Source: Przewalskia tangutica
Lineage: Eukaryota > Streptophyta > Magnoliopsida > Solanales > Solanaceae
NCBI GenBank assembly: GCA_029844215.1
Contig: CM056738.1
Coordinates: forward strand, 72,098,093-72,162,092
DNA length: 64,000 nucleotides
Direction: 5' to 3'
The notes under the pieces are model-generated. The model ran no database searches. It was given only the letters and a program-made list of their open reading frames with translations, and was not told the DNA's origin. How positions within the stretch are numbered: the first letter of the stretch is position 1; each line of letters starts with the position of its first letter. Below, piece after piece: positions 1-10,846 of the stretch. Both the position numbers and the translations under genes were made by a program.

Positions 1-621
1 ATTTGGGGGAAAAGAGAAATTGAGGGGCAATATAGACGGTTTTGGAGAAATTCGGTGAAGCAAACGGACTTTATTCGTCTCGAAAAAATACGCGAAATCA
101 AAAAAAAATTTAGGTAAAACAGACGTCCGAGCGCAAAGTTATGACCATATAAAGTTTGATCAATTCCTGACTAATTAGAGGTGACGGGGAGTGGGGGCTT
201 CTTGGTGGGGGCTGGTTGGGGGTGGTGGGGCTGGTGGAGGGAGGGGGGGTGGGGCTGGATGGAGGGGCGGGGGTGGGAGTCTGGTGGAGGGGACTAGGGG
301 GTGGGAGGCAGGTTCACGGGTATTTCTGGGTTCTGGGTCCGGTTCCTAACGATCAGGGTATTTTTAGATACTCGTGTCAGGACCGATTAAGGTTTTAGTC
401 GGTTTGGTCGGGTTTCTGGTCCGGTTTGATCGGTTCTCGAGTATATCAGAACACTTGACCACATGCACGAGCATGGGCTCACGTTATGTTTTTAATAAAG
501 TCATAAACAGATTTATTTATTGTTATTTTTATTAATCGCTCCGTATTTGAATATAAGTTTAAATTTCTAAATAAAGAGAATTAAATGGTGCTCCTGGTGA
601 GAAATAATTGTCCAGGTGCCA
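1..621. other. Unassigned intergenic DNA left of the first Copia element
   Basis: I recognise no gene here. The stretch contains a G-rich block (181-305), followed by sequence rich in GGTTC/GGTTT-type words (about 310-440) and an AT-rich part to about 590. Short open frames across the G-rich block are low-complexity (Gly/Val/Trp-rich) and are not credible proteins. It may be the end of an older transposable element, but no terminal repeat or coding domain supports a family. Confidence 0.5.
181..305 (+). repeat. G-rich low-complexity tract with G-quadruplex potential
   Basis: The plus strand carries many runs of three to seven G separated by short spacers (GGGGG, GGTGGGG, GGAGGGAGGGGGGG and so on). 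This fits the general pattern of a G-quadruplex-capable tract. Whether it folds, or does anything, cannot be told from sequence. Confidence 0.55.
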
Positions 622-661
622 TCACGCCCTAAGTAAAGACTTAGGAAAATTTGGGGCGTGA
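622..661. repeat. Short nested inverted repeat at the left edge of Copia-1
   Basis: TCACGCCC at 622 pairs with GGGCGTGA ending at 661, and inside it CCTAAGT (628-634) pairs with ACTTAGG (639-645). It abuts the truncated 5' LTR of Copia-1. It could be the end of another element or a local hairpin; its origin is unknown. Confidence 0.4.
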
Positions 662-663
662 CA

Positions 664-722
664 TTCATTAATGAGAATAATCAAGGGGATTATTTCTTAC
701 ATTCTTTCATGGTATCAAGAGT
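664..722 (+). mobile_element. Copia-1 truncated 5' LTR end plus primer-binding site
   Basis: 664-709 repeats the final bases of the 3' LTR and ends TTCTTTCA. The sequence TGGTATCAAGAGTC then starts at 710. This resembles the Copia consensus TGGTATCAGAGC, complementary to the 3' end of initiator tRNA-Met, with one extra A. Upstream of 664 the similarity stops, so the LTR is truncated. Confidence 0.8.
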
Positions 723-894
723 CTAGGTTCTCTTTACCTCGTTTCCGCTCCACAAAATTTCTTCTCTTTTTCGGATTTTTGGATCCTCAAATTCTCGATT
801 TTTGTGTTCTTCCTTTTTAACAAAACTGAGTATCTTCTCTTCCAAAATCCTCTCTCTCAAATTCCCTTCTCCGAATCTTGTTGTTTTATTCTCT

Positions 895-3800
895 ATGGCT
901 GATAAGAACAATTTCCATCCTGCCCTCTCAGTTTCTAACATCAAGAGCGTCATCTCTATTATTCTTGATCTTGAAAACGTCCAATATGGGACGTGAGCGA
1001 AGTTATTCAAGATTCATGTTAAAGCACATAAAGTTCTTCACCACATCATCCCTCCTACTCCTTCAAAAGAGGGTGATAATGCGTCTACATCTACTGTGCT
1101 CACTAAAGAAGCAGACCCAGAATTATGGGACATGCTTGATTCCAAGGTTCTTCAGTGGATTTATGCCATTATTTCCTTGGACCTTTTGCACACGATTATG
1201 GAACCCAACTCCACAGCTATGACAGTGTGAGATCGATTGCGAGATATCTTCCAAGATAACAGTCATTCTCGGATTGTTATCCTTGAGAAGGAATTTTCAC
1301 AGGTGGCCATGGTTAATTTTCAAAACGTTTCTTCTTATTGCAAACGCCTCAAGGACTTGGCAGACCAACTCAGCAACGTGGGTTCTCCTATCTCTAATAG
1401 TCGTCTAGTTCTTCAGATGGTTGCAGGTCTGTCAGAGGCCTATAGCGGTGTTGCTTCAGTTATTCGTCAGAGTAACCCTCTGCCAGGATTTTATCAAGCC
1501 CGTTCTATGCTTACGTTGGAAGAAACCGGATTAGCTAAGAAAATGGCGATTGGGGCCAGTCCTATCGGTATGATGACTGCTTCCAATTTTTCTTCTTTCA
1601 ATTCAGCCAACGTGACCCAAAATCACAACAACGGGGGTGATAAGAAAGACCAAAATCGGAAGAATAATGGCAAGAATCGTGGCGGCAACAACGGGGGGCA
1701 ACCGTCAGTAGCAGCAACAATCTTGGAACCCACATGGGCCCTCTGGTCAGTGGCAGTGGGTCCCAGCGCCGCAAGTCGCCGCAGCTCAACCTTACAGCGC
1801 CGCGACACAACCTTACAGCGCCATAGCCTCAATATCAGCCTACATGCACCGCGACCCAACTTCTCCCCAGTCCATACTCCAGGGTACAGACTAGCGTATG
1901 GGCAGTCCCAACAGTCCAGTATACTTGGGCCTCACCCCCATCAGTCCCATCACGTAGTGAGGTACACTCAGACCGACAATGAAGCAGCGATACACACGCT
2001 TGGCTTGACTCAACCGGACCCTAATTGGTACATGGACACCTGCGCCACTACCCACATGACATCTGATCAATGTACTCTCTCGTCTTATTCCAATTTGAGC
2101 ACTAATCGTGGTATAACTGTTGGTAATGACAATTCTATTCCAATTAAGGGTTATGGTCATGAAACTTTGTCCCCTTCTCATCAACCACTTGTCCTGAAAA
2201 ATATCCTTCATGCCTTAAAATTAATTAAAAATTTGGTATATGTCCGTAAATTCACAACTGATAATTGGGTTTCTATTAGTTTTGATCCATTTGGATTTTC
2301 TGTAAAGTATTTTAAACCGGGGAGTCATCTCATGAGGTGTAACAGTGGGGGGACCTCTATCCAATCACACCAAGTCTCAGCATCTCGCGTTAGCTATGCC
2401 ATCCACCTTTGCAGCTCTTGCTCCTTCCCTGTGGCATGCTCGTCTAGGTCATCCGGGGTCGTCTATTTTATCTTATTTAGATAGACATAAGTATATTTCT
2501 TGTAAGGGTACGCGTAGTACTCCACTTTGTCAATCCTGTGTTTTGGGAAAGATTATTAAATTACCATTTGTAGCTTTAAATTTTAATACTTCTATGTCAT
2601 TTGAAATTATTCATAGTGATTTATGGACATCTCCGGTTCTCAGTTCTATGGGTCATCGTTATTATGTTCTATTCTTAGATGACTATACTAAATATTTATG
2701 GACGTTTCCAATTGCGAAAAAATCTCAAGTTTTTTCCATCTTCATAAAATTTAGAGTCTTCATAAGAAAGTAATTCGAACGGGAAATAAAAAACATTCAA
2801 TGTGATAATGGCAAGGAGTATGATAATGAAGAATTTAGGGAGTTTTGTGCTAACAATGGGATAAATTTTTATTTTTCTTGTCCGCATACGTCTTCACAAA
2901 ATGGGAAAGCTGAGCGAAAAATTCGTACCATTAATAATATTGTCCGCACTTTAATAGTTCATTTTTCCGTTCCTCCATTATTTTGGCATCATGCACTACA
3001 AATGGCTATCGATCTCCTAAATATTCTTCCCTCTAAAGGTTTGACATATTCCTCCCCTCTCAAAGTGTTATACAATAAGACTCCGTCCTACACTCATCTT
3101 AGGGTCTTCGGATGCTTATGTTATCCACTGTTTCCATCTACTACAATCAACAAACTTCAGACACGTTCTACTCCTTGTGTATTCTTGGGTTTTCCGTCAA
3201 ATCACCGTAGTTATAAATTTTTGATTTGTCCTCTAAACGAATCATCATTAGTCGTCATGTTCTCTTTGATGAAACCCAATTTCCCACTACAAAGTAGAAA
3301 AACCGCACTACTTCTTATGATTTTTTGGATGATGCTCTCTCCCCCTATGTTCTCTGTCATTTTTCAGGTTTGCCAGAAAATACGTTAAACCCGTCCTCAG
3401 CGCCGCAGCCCTGCATTGAGGCGCCACGACGCCAAATATCCAGAGAGACCGACAGTGGTTCTGGCGTCGCGGCTCCGTCGACGGGAATTTCCGACATTTC
3501 ACAAACTTCCCAAAATTCACTCAATCCAGCCCAGAGTCTTGGTTCAGTCACTCGTAGTCAACGGGGTATTTTTGAGCCAAAATCACATTTCAATTTGAAT
3601 TCTATTGTTCTTAAATCCATGATCGAGGAATATAATGCTCTTATTGGTAATAAGACGTGAGAGTTGGTACCCCATCCATCTGATGTTAATATTATTCGGT
3701 CTATGTGAATTTTTGTTCATAAGAAAAATTCTGATGGTTCATTTGCAAGGCATAAGGCTAGACTTGTAGGTGATGGTAAGACTCAGCGGGTTGGTGTGGA

Positions 3801-5067
3801 TTGTGGTGAGACATTTAACCCAGTGGTTAAGCCGGCTACCATTCGTACTGTGCTCAGCTTGGCTCTTTCGAAATCATGGTGCATTCATCAGCTAGATGTG
3901 AAGAATGCTTTCCTATATGGTGATCTTCAGGAGACAGTGTATATGCATCAGGCTTTGGGATTTAGGGATACGAGATATCCTAATCATGTTTGTCTATTGA
4001 AGAAGTCCTTGTATGGTTAAGCAGTCTCCACGAGCTTGGTATAAGAGGTTTGCTAATTTTGTTTCGACTATGAGTTTTTCTCACAGCAGGTCTGATAATT
4101 CATTATTCGTATATCGTCGAGGATCTTCCATGACTTATATTCTGTTATATGTTGATGATATTATCTTGACTGCCTCTTCTGATACTTTGCGCAAGTCTAT
4201 TATGACAATGCTCAGTTCAGAGTTTGCCATGAAGGACTTGGGCCATTTGAGTTACTTTTTGGAGATTGTTGTAACTCATCATGCAGGTAGATTGTTCTTA
4301 TCACAGATAAAGTATGCAGCAGAGATCATTGAGAGGGCTGGGATGTCATTCTGTAAGTCCACTTCTACTCCAGTTGATACTAAACCCAAGTTGGGTGCTG
4401 CAGCTGGCTCTCCGTATGAGGATCCGACCAGCTATCGTAGTCTTGCAGGCGCCCTTCAGTATCTGACGTTCACGCGACCAGACATTACATATGTCGTACA
4501 ACAGGTGTGTTTGTTTATGCATGATCCCAGAGTTGAACATATAAATGCACTCAAACGCATTCTTAGGTACATTCAGGGAACACTTGAGTATGGTTTGCAT
4601 TTGTATCCTTCGTTGACGTCTACATTGGTCTCCTATACAAATGCTGATTGGGGTGGTTGTCTGACGTGACATGCGTCACGGATATTGTATGTTTTGGGTA
4701 ATAACTTGGTCGTAGTGCGCGGCGTCAATCTGTTTCACATTCAAGTCGTAAACCGAGTATCGAGGGGTAGCTAATGTGGTCTTCGAATCATATTGGTTAC
4801 GAAATCTTCTTTTAGAGCTTCATTGTCCTATTGAGAAAGCTACCTTGGTGTATTGTCATAATATAAGTGTCATCTACTTTTTTTGGTAATCCAGTTCAGC
4901 ACCAGCGTACTAAACACATAGAGATGAATATTCACTTTGTTCGAGAAAAGATAGCAAAAGGACAAGTACGCGTCTGACATGTTCCTTCGAAATATCAAAT
5001 TGCAGTCATCTTTACAAAGGATCTCCCCTCAGTCCGTTTTGAAGATTTTAGAAACGATCTCGTCTGA
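895..5067 (+). pseudogene. Copia-1 gag-pol polyprotein, broken
   Basis: The reading frame starts at ATG 895 (MADKNNFHPALS), a typical Copia gag start, and gag runs to about 1850. The protease motif near 2030 reads DTCATTHMT where DTGATTHMT is usual, so the active-site glycine is changed. A GAG-pre-integrase domain (LWHARLGHPG) lies near 2430. The integrase core follows at 2590-3250, with HSDLW, CDNGKEY and GKAERK supplying the D, D and E. RT covers about 3720-4500, with YVDDIIL at 4148. An RNase H tail reaches 5067. In-frame stops lie at 994, 1228, 3658 and 3706 (each TGA where Trp is expected) and at 4667 (TGA where Arg is expected). Frameshifts occur before 2430 and at about 4015. It is non-functional. 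Confidence 0.9.
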
Positions 5068-5085
5068 AGGCCGTATGATCAGGTG

Positions 5086-5340
5086 TGTTAAAGTTTCGGC
5101 CAATATGGCCCAGCCGAGAATGGCCCATCCGAGTGGGGCCCTTTCCTTTGTATATTTGGTAAAATTAGACTTAGGTTTGTACATTAATTAGTAATGTAAT
5201 ATTACCATAATTGTAAAATTAGTATTCTTATAGAATAGAGATTCCTAGGTAGAACAGAAAGAGGATCTTCCTTGTAAATTGTATATATATGCCTTTCATT
5301 AATGAGAATAATCAAGGAGATTATTTCTTGCATTCTTTCA
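5086..5340 (+). mobile_element. Copia-1 3' LTR
   Basis: Begins TGTTAAAG at 5086, about 20 bp after the pol stop, and ends TTCTTTCA at 5340. It is about 255 bp long, short as is usual for Copia, and its end matches the 5' LTR remnant. The exact first base is uncertain by two positions, because TGTG occurs at 5084. Confidence 0.75.
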
Positions 5341-5640
5341 ATAAAAAGCTACCCCATATACAAAAAATCGACCAAAAATAACAAAAATTGCACTTTAAAA
5401 AGTTGTTCTTAATTCTTGAAATAGACTTAAAATAACATAAACTACAAAATTTATATTTCCAAATGTGAGTTCCATTAAATATTTTCTATTTTCAAAATCT
5501 GATTAAATTTAATAATCATATGATAAACATCAAATTTCACAATCGTAACCAAAAGTCCAAAAGTGTCCTCTTTTGATAAATTTAAAGAATTAAAATTACT
5601 CAGTTGATACTTAATGAACTTTTTGTCATTTTTCTCGCAA
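5341..5640. other. AT-rich spacer between Copia-1 and the MYB3R promoter
   Basis: No coding region, repeat end or RNA gene is recognisable. It is presumably distal upstream sequence of the MYB3R gene. Confidence 0.5.
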
Positions 5641-5644
5641 AATG

Positions 5645-5690
5645 TTTAACGGCTACCAAACGGCCCCGTCGGTGGCCCCTTTATATATTC
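5645..5690 (+). promoter_or_regulatory. Candidate core promoter of the MYB3R gene: two MSA-type cores and a TATA box
   Basis: Two AACGG cores lie 11 bp apart (5648-5652 and 5659-5663). The first sits in TTTAACGGCTA, which fits the mitosis-specific activator consensus YCYAACGGYYA except at its left edge. MSA elements are the known binding sites of plant MYB3R proteins and confer G2/M expression. A TATA-like TTTATATAT follows at 5680-5688. It is the best promoter candidate upstream of the gene, but the link to the CDS about 5 kb downstream is inference. Confidence 0.5.
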
Positions 5691-5714
5691 GTTATGTACA
5701 AAACTTTTATTTTT

Positions 5715-5849
5715 TGTTTAATATTATGAAGATTTACTTTCCTGTATCATTCAACGGGCAAGGTTTTTATTTGTATTTTGTATAGCTCAATTTATCTGTC
5801 TAGGGAAAACTGAGAGATTTATTGGGTTTCGAATGAGCTTAAATTACAG
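5715..5849 (+). other. Putative non-coding first exon (5'UTR) of the MYB3R gene
   Basis: Starts about 30 bp after the TATA-like box and ends at a good splice donor, TTACAG/GTTAGT at 5849/5850. The acceptor would lie just before the start codon at 10847; several AGs between 10820 and 10846 could serve. No transcript evidence is available, so both exon ends are inferred. Confidence 0.35.
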
Positions 5850-6813
5850 GTTAGTTTGCTGTTTAATTATTGAAAGTGCTGTTAAATATTATAGTGTTAT
5901 TGATTTCTGATCAATTTAGCTTCAATTGTTTTTTTGTTCGACTTGTTTGGTTGTGTTTTAGTTATTTCGTTGATAGGTTAATGATGAGATCGGTTATATT
6001 GTTTTGAGTTTTACTTGGTTGTAGTTTTGATCTGAAATTGGGAATATGATATCTGGATTTAGTTATACTTATATCTATGGGAATTATTAGGGGTCTTAGG
6101 GTTTGCATAGAGTTGGGATTTTGTTTTATTTAAATGGATTAGAGAAATTCTGTTGGTGTGATTATTTTAAAGAGATAATTTTTAGGGGTGGCAAAGGGCG
6201 GGTCGGGTCGGATATGTGCGGGTCAAATTGGGTTAAACAAAAAATGGATCAATTATCCGACCCCCCGATATTTAACACGGATAGAAAATAGATTAATCCG
6301 ACAGATAATATGGATAACCGTCCATATTATCTTAAGTTACTTTAAAGATGTTGGCTTCATGTAGCTAATATGGAGAAAATTAATTACTTTCTTGTCCACA
6401 AATCTAATCCCTAGTACATAGTTGCACCTCAACATTTGCGGGAAAAATAGAACTTCAAAGTTTTCCAATGAGCCGACCTCCAAAAAACATTTTTCAAAAA
6501 ATACTCAAGCCCCACCATTTCCACCCTATTGCACCTACCCTCCACTACCCACCCCACCCCTCCCCAACCAAATCCCACCCCCCGCCATCGCTCTCGAATG
6601 CACTTCATCTTTAGTCATCCCTATCCCACACCACCACCCACCCCAACCTCACCTCACCCCCAACTCAACCCCCTCCCGACCACCCCCTCTCAGATTTTCT
6701 ACTTCATATATTTTATTTTACTTTTATAAAAAATAGATTTTTTCTCTTCCCCCTCCCAAACCACAACCCACCACCCATTCCACACCAAATTTAACCATGC
6801 AAATTTCCCATTT

Positions 6814-6828
6814 TTATAAGTTTTTATA
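6814..6828 (+). repeat. Left target-site duplication of the RTE LINE
   Basis: TTATAAGTTTTTATA occurs here and again, exactly, at 9025-9039. The two copies bracket the LINE. Confidence 0.85.
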
Positions 6829-9024
6829 ACAACATACCTAGTGAAAATCCCACAACGTAGGGTCTGGGAAGGGTAGAGTGTACGCAGACCTTATCTTTAT
6901 CATGGTAGATAGAGAGACTATTTCCGAGAGACCCTCGGCTCAAGACAAAGCACAAGCAAAGCAAGAGAAACGGTAAGATCCGGACAAGAAATTTAAAGCT
7001 GTTTAAAAATGCTGGTATCAAAAGCGAATAAGCCATGATAACACATTCTGAAAAAAGAAGCAGTAACTAACACATGTAAATAAGGTAAACAAAGTACACT
7101 AGAGGACACATAACAACAAAAATCAAACGACAAATGACTATAAAACAATACTGCGCCTACTAGTATGATAGGCTAGGCGAGTCTACAATAATAACACTAC
7201 AACTACCAGTTTGTAAGCGTAAGTAGGACTACGCTGGACTACCTACTACCTTTCTACCATAATCTGTGTCCTCCATAACCCCTATCTAAGGTCATGTTCT
7301 CAGTAAGTTGCACCTGCGTCATATCCCGTTTAATCACCTCTCCCCAATATTTTTTGGCCTACTTCTACCCTTTTTGAACCCGACCATAGCCAACCTCTCG
7401 CACCTCCGCACTGGAACATTTGCGTCTCTCATCGGCACGTGTCCAAACCATCTCAACCTCGCTTCCCGCATCTTATTTTTCACCGAGGCCACTCCCACTC
7501 TATCCTGGATATCATCATTTCTAATTTTATCCCTCCTTGTATGCCCACACATTCATTTCAGCATTCTCATCTCCGCAATTTTCATCTTTTGGGTGGGCGG
7601 AGTCTTGATTGGCCAACACTCTGCCCCATACAACATAGTCGGTCTAACCAACACCCTATAGAACTTGCCTTTAAGTTTTTGTGTCACCTTTTTATCGCAT
7701 AGGACTCCAGATGCGAGCCTTCATTTCATCCATCCCGCCCCAATACGATGTGTGACATCGTCATCGATCTCTTCATTCCTTTGGATAATAGAACTAATGT
7801 ACTTGAAGCTGTCTTTTTTTGGAATGACCTGAGTACCAAGCCTCACCTCCACGCCTGTCTCAAGGTCACTCCCGTTACTAAACTTGCACTCCAAATATTC
7901 TATCTTGATCCTACTCAGCCTGAACCCTTTAGACTCCAGAGTCTGTCTCCAAACCTCCATCTTAGTGTTCACTCGGCTGCGAGTCTCATCAAACAGGACT
8001 ATGTCGTCTGCGAATAACATACACCATGACACTTCCCCTTGGATTTGTCGCGTCAGTCTATCCATCACCAAGGAAAATATGAATGGGCTAAGAGATGATC
8101 CCTGGTGCAGTCCCATCATCATTGGGAAGTGCTCCGAGTCTCCTCCTACTGTCGGTACCCTGATCTTGGCTCCATCATACATATCCTTGATCGCCCTAGT
8201 GTATGCCACAAGTACACCTCTAACCTCCAAACATCTCCATAGACCCTCTCTAGGGACTTTGTCGTATGCCTTTTCGAGGTCGATGAAAACCATATGTAAG
8301 TCTCTCTAACTCTCCCTATACTGCTCCACCAATTTTCTAATAAGATGAATGACTTTTGTAGTCAAACGCCCTGACATGAATTCAAACTGGTTCTCGAAAA
8401 TAGACACACCTCTTCTCACCCGCATCTCCACGACCATTTTTCAAACTTTCATAGTGTGACTTAGCAGCTTGATACCCCTATAGTTGTTGCAACTATGAAT
8501 ATCACCTTTGTTCTTGTACAAAGGAATCATTGTACTCCACCTCCATTTTTCAGACATTCTCGCCGTCTTAAAAATGACGTTAAACAACTCGATCGGCCTC
8601 CAAGCACGCGCGCGCTCTTCCAAATTCAATGGGATCTCATCATGCGTCGCTCGTCCGACGCATCCTCGCAAACACCACACTTAACCTCGCCGACCTTAAT
8701 GCCTCTATAATACCCAAAATTCGGTACTGCAGTTGCTCGGATCTCCCAACACAATGTCTCTAACTCTTTTTTCGTTCAAGAGTTTATGCAAGTAAGATTG
8801 CCACCTCCATCTAATATGCGCGTCCTCCACCAGTACTTTGTTGTCCTCGTCCTTGATGCACCTCACGTGATTCAAGTCACGGGCCCTCCTCTCCCTCGCC
8901 TTGACTAATCTGTACAACTTCTTCTCCCCGCCTTTTCCTCTAATTCCATCTACAGGCGCTCAAAGCGTCATGCTTAGCTAACTGCGTCCGCCAAATCATC
9001 TTATACAATTCCCTATTCGTCCAC
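6829..9024 (-). mobile_element. RTE-clade LINE, 5'-truncated, minus strand
   Basis: A 2.2-kb non-LTR retrotransposon bounded by a perfect 15-bp target-site duplication. The 3' end is at the left: a UTR with the words GGGTCTGGGAAGGG and GTACGCAGACCTTA (6830-7050) that are common at the 3' ends of Solanaceae RTE elements. The coding part runs leftward from about 8960. The endonuclease half is missing, so the copy is 5'-truncated, the usual result of target-primed reverse transcription. It sits inside the foldback element, in the probable MYB3R 5' intron, antisense to the gene. Confidence 0.9.
7320..8960 (-). pseudogene. RTE LINE reverse transcriptase, broken
   Basis: Minus-strand pieces give a linker (RARDLNHVRCIKDED, about 8860), the RT N-terminal part (MSEKWRWSTMIPLYKNKGD, about 8550), the RT core at 7721-8293 (MVFIDLEKAYDKVPREGLW, MGLHQGSSLSPFIF, and FADDIVL encoded at 8003-8014) and the C-terminal region (EARLRWFGHV, about 7440). 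The catalytic aspartates in FADD are present. Frameshifts and stops separate the pieces, for example near 8300 and 8440, so no complete protein is made. Confidence 0.88.
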
Positions 9025-9039
9025 TTATAAGTTTTTATA
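9025..9039 (+). repeat. Right target-site duplication of the RTE LINE
   Basis: Exact 15-bp copy of 6814-6828. It marks the 5'-truncated end of the LINE. Confidence 0.85.
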
Positions 9040-9629
9040 AAAGTAAAATAAAATATGAAATATAAAATTCGAGAGGGGCAGGGATGCACAGGGGAAGGGG
9101 AGGGGGTGGATGGTGTAGAAAATTAATTTTTTTTTTTAAAAATCATTTTTTTTGGAGGGGTGGTGGGGTGTTGGGGGAGGGGAGGGAGGTGTAAAACAAA
9201 TAAAAAAAATATAAAACCTTTTTTAAAGAAAAATTGATTTTTTTGTAGGGTGGTGGAGTGGGTGGGGGTGAGTAATGTAGAATAAAAAAAATATTAAGAA
9301 CTTAGAAAAAAACTTTTTTTGGGAGGGGATTAGGGGGGATTGAGCTGGGTGGTGTGGTGTGTGTGGTGTGGTTGGTGAAATGCCACTTGTGGAACTTGTT
9401 TTCCCTAATAATATATTATTAAGAAAGTCATTTTCCTTATTTTTAAGGAACTTGTTTTACTAAAGTTGTTTATTTATCCATTTTACCCATTAAGTTACTC
9501 ATATTTTAAGTGGATAATATGGGTTGACCCATATTGGACCCATTTTAAATGGATTGAATATCCAGCTCATTTTAAATGGTTTGGGTCGGGCGAATATCCA
9601 TATTTTTTACCCATTTTGCGCATACAATA

Positions 9630-10774
9630 ACGGTAAAAACACATGAACTATTGCTTTTAGCGAGTTTCACACCCCAACTATAAGTTGTTTAATTTTCCTA
9701 CCCGAACTATCACCATCTATGTATTAAGACACCTCAACTATCGGTGTTCCTTTTTTCTACTTGAATTATCACCACTATAGTTCAGGTAGGAAAAGTGAAT
9801 AACGGATAGTTGAAGTCTGTTTTACTACATAGATGGTATGGTGATAGTTCAGGTAGGAAAAGGGAACAACTGATAGTTGAGGTGGTAGTTCAGGTAGGAA
9901 AAGGGAACAACTGATAGTTGAGGTGATAGTTCATGTAGGAAAAGGGAACAATTGATAGTTGAGGCCTGCTTTACTACATAGATGGTGATAGTTCAGGTAG
10001 GAAAAGAGAATAATCGATAGTTGAGGTATGTTTTAATACATAGACGGTGATAGTTCAGATAGGAAAGGGAACCCCAGATAGTTAAGGTGTGTTTTAATAC
10101 ATCGATGCTGAGAGTTCAGGTAGGAAAATGGAACACCTATAGTTAAGGTGTGTTTTATACATCGATGGCGAGAGTTCAAATAGGAAAAAGGAACAACTGA
10201 TAGTTGAGGTGTGTTTTAATACATCGATGATGAGAGTTCAGGTAGGAAAAGGGAACAACGGATAGTTGGGGGGGTTTTACTACATAGATGGTATGGTGAT
10301 AGTTCAGGTAGGAAAAGGGAACAACTGATAGTTGAGGTGGTAGTTCAGGTAGGAAAAGGGAACAACTGATAGTTGAGGTGATAGTTCATGTAGGAAAAGG
10401 GAACAATTGATAGTTGAGGCCTGCTTTACTACATAGATGGTGATAGTTCAGGTAGGAAAAGAGAATAATCGATAGTTGAGGTATGTTTTAATACATAGAC
10501 GGTGATAGTTCAGATAGGAAAGGGAACCCCAGATAGTTAAGGTGTGTTTTAATACATCGATGCTGAGAGTTCAGGTAGGAAAATGGAACACCTATAGTTA
10601 AGGTGTGTTTTATACATCGATGGCGAGAGTTCAAATAGGCAAAAGGAACAACTGATAGTTGAGGTGTGTTTTAATACATCGATGATGAGAGTTCAGGTAG
10701 GAAAAGGGAACAACGGATAGTTGGGGGGTGTGAAACTCGCAAAATAGTAATAGTCCTGGTGTGGTTTTGACGAT
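9630..10774. mobile_element. TIR element (MITE-like) packed with internal minisatellite
   Basis: The left end (TATTGCTTTTAGCGAGTTTC then ACACCCCAACTAT) is the inverse of the right end (GGGGTGTGAAACTCGC at about 10724 onward), giving terminal inverted repeats of about 45 bp. The interior is a tandem array of units of about 60-66 bp built round GATAGTTCAGGTAGGAAAAG. It encodes nothing and ends about 70 bp before the MYB3R start codon. A copy is present at 34778-35473. Confidence 0.6.
9820..10729 (+). repeat. Tandem duplication of a 455-bp minisatellite block
   Basis: The block starting TTTTACTACATAGATGGTAT at 9820 restarts at 10275, giving two copies of about 455 bp with only a few differences. 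The equivalent element in copy 2 (34797-35425) has a single block. The duplication therefore postdates, or was lost after, the segmental duplication. Confidence 0.8.
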
Positions 10775-10846
10775 TAACTCTATTTTAAATTGAATTTTGC
10801 TATTGGATTGGTGATTTAAGGTTTTTGAGTTGTGAAGGTTGTGAAG

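Larger units (their letters stand above)
664..5340 (+). mobile_element. Copia-1: decayed Ty1/Copia LTR retrotransposon
   Basis: An LTR-retrotransposon with Copia domain order gag, protease, integrase, RT, RNase H on the plus strand. The last 46 bp of a 5' LTR (664-709) match the end of the 3' LTR (5295-5340), and a tRNA-iMet-type primer-binding site follows at 710. The 5' LTR is missing all but its end, so no target-site duplication can be read. The coding region carries several stops and frameshifts, so the copy is dead. It lies immediately upstream of the MYB3R promoter region. Confidence 0.9.
6183..9625. mobile_element. Foldback / hAT-like non-autonomous TIR element (split by a LINE)
   Basis: The left end begins TAGGGGTGGCAAA at 6183. 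The right end in the duplicate copy reads TTTTGCCGCCCCTA (ending 34774), its near-exact inverse. In this copy the right end is altered (TTTTGCGCATAC near 9618). The C-rich left half (6500-6740) and G-rich right half (9090-9400) are complementary in character, including the TATTTTATTTTACTTTTATA region, so the element can fold back. The TIR sequence resembles hAT ends. No clear 8-bp target duplication is visible and no transposase is encoded. Confidence 0.55.
5850..10820 (+). other. Putative 5'UTR intron of MYB3R, filled with nested transposons
   Basis: If the splice model is right, this is an intron of about 5 kb in front of the coding sequence. It contains, nested, a foldback TIR element, an RTE LINE inserted in that element, and a second TIR element with minisatellite repeats ending about 70 bp before the ATG. 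5850-6180 shows nothing recognisable. Confidence 0.35.

Noticed and set aside
6422..6736. Proline-rich open frame of about 100 codons
   Set aside because: C-rich arm of the foldback element; low complexity and antisense to the G-rich right arm.
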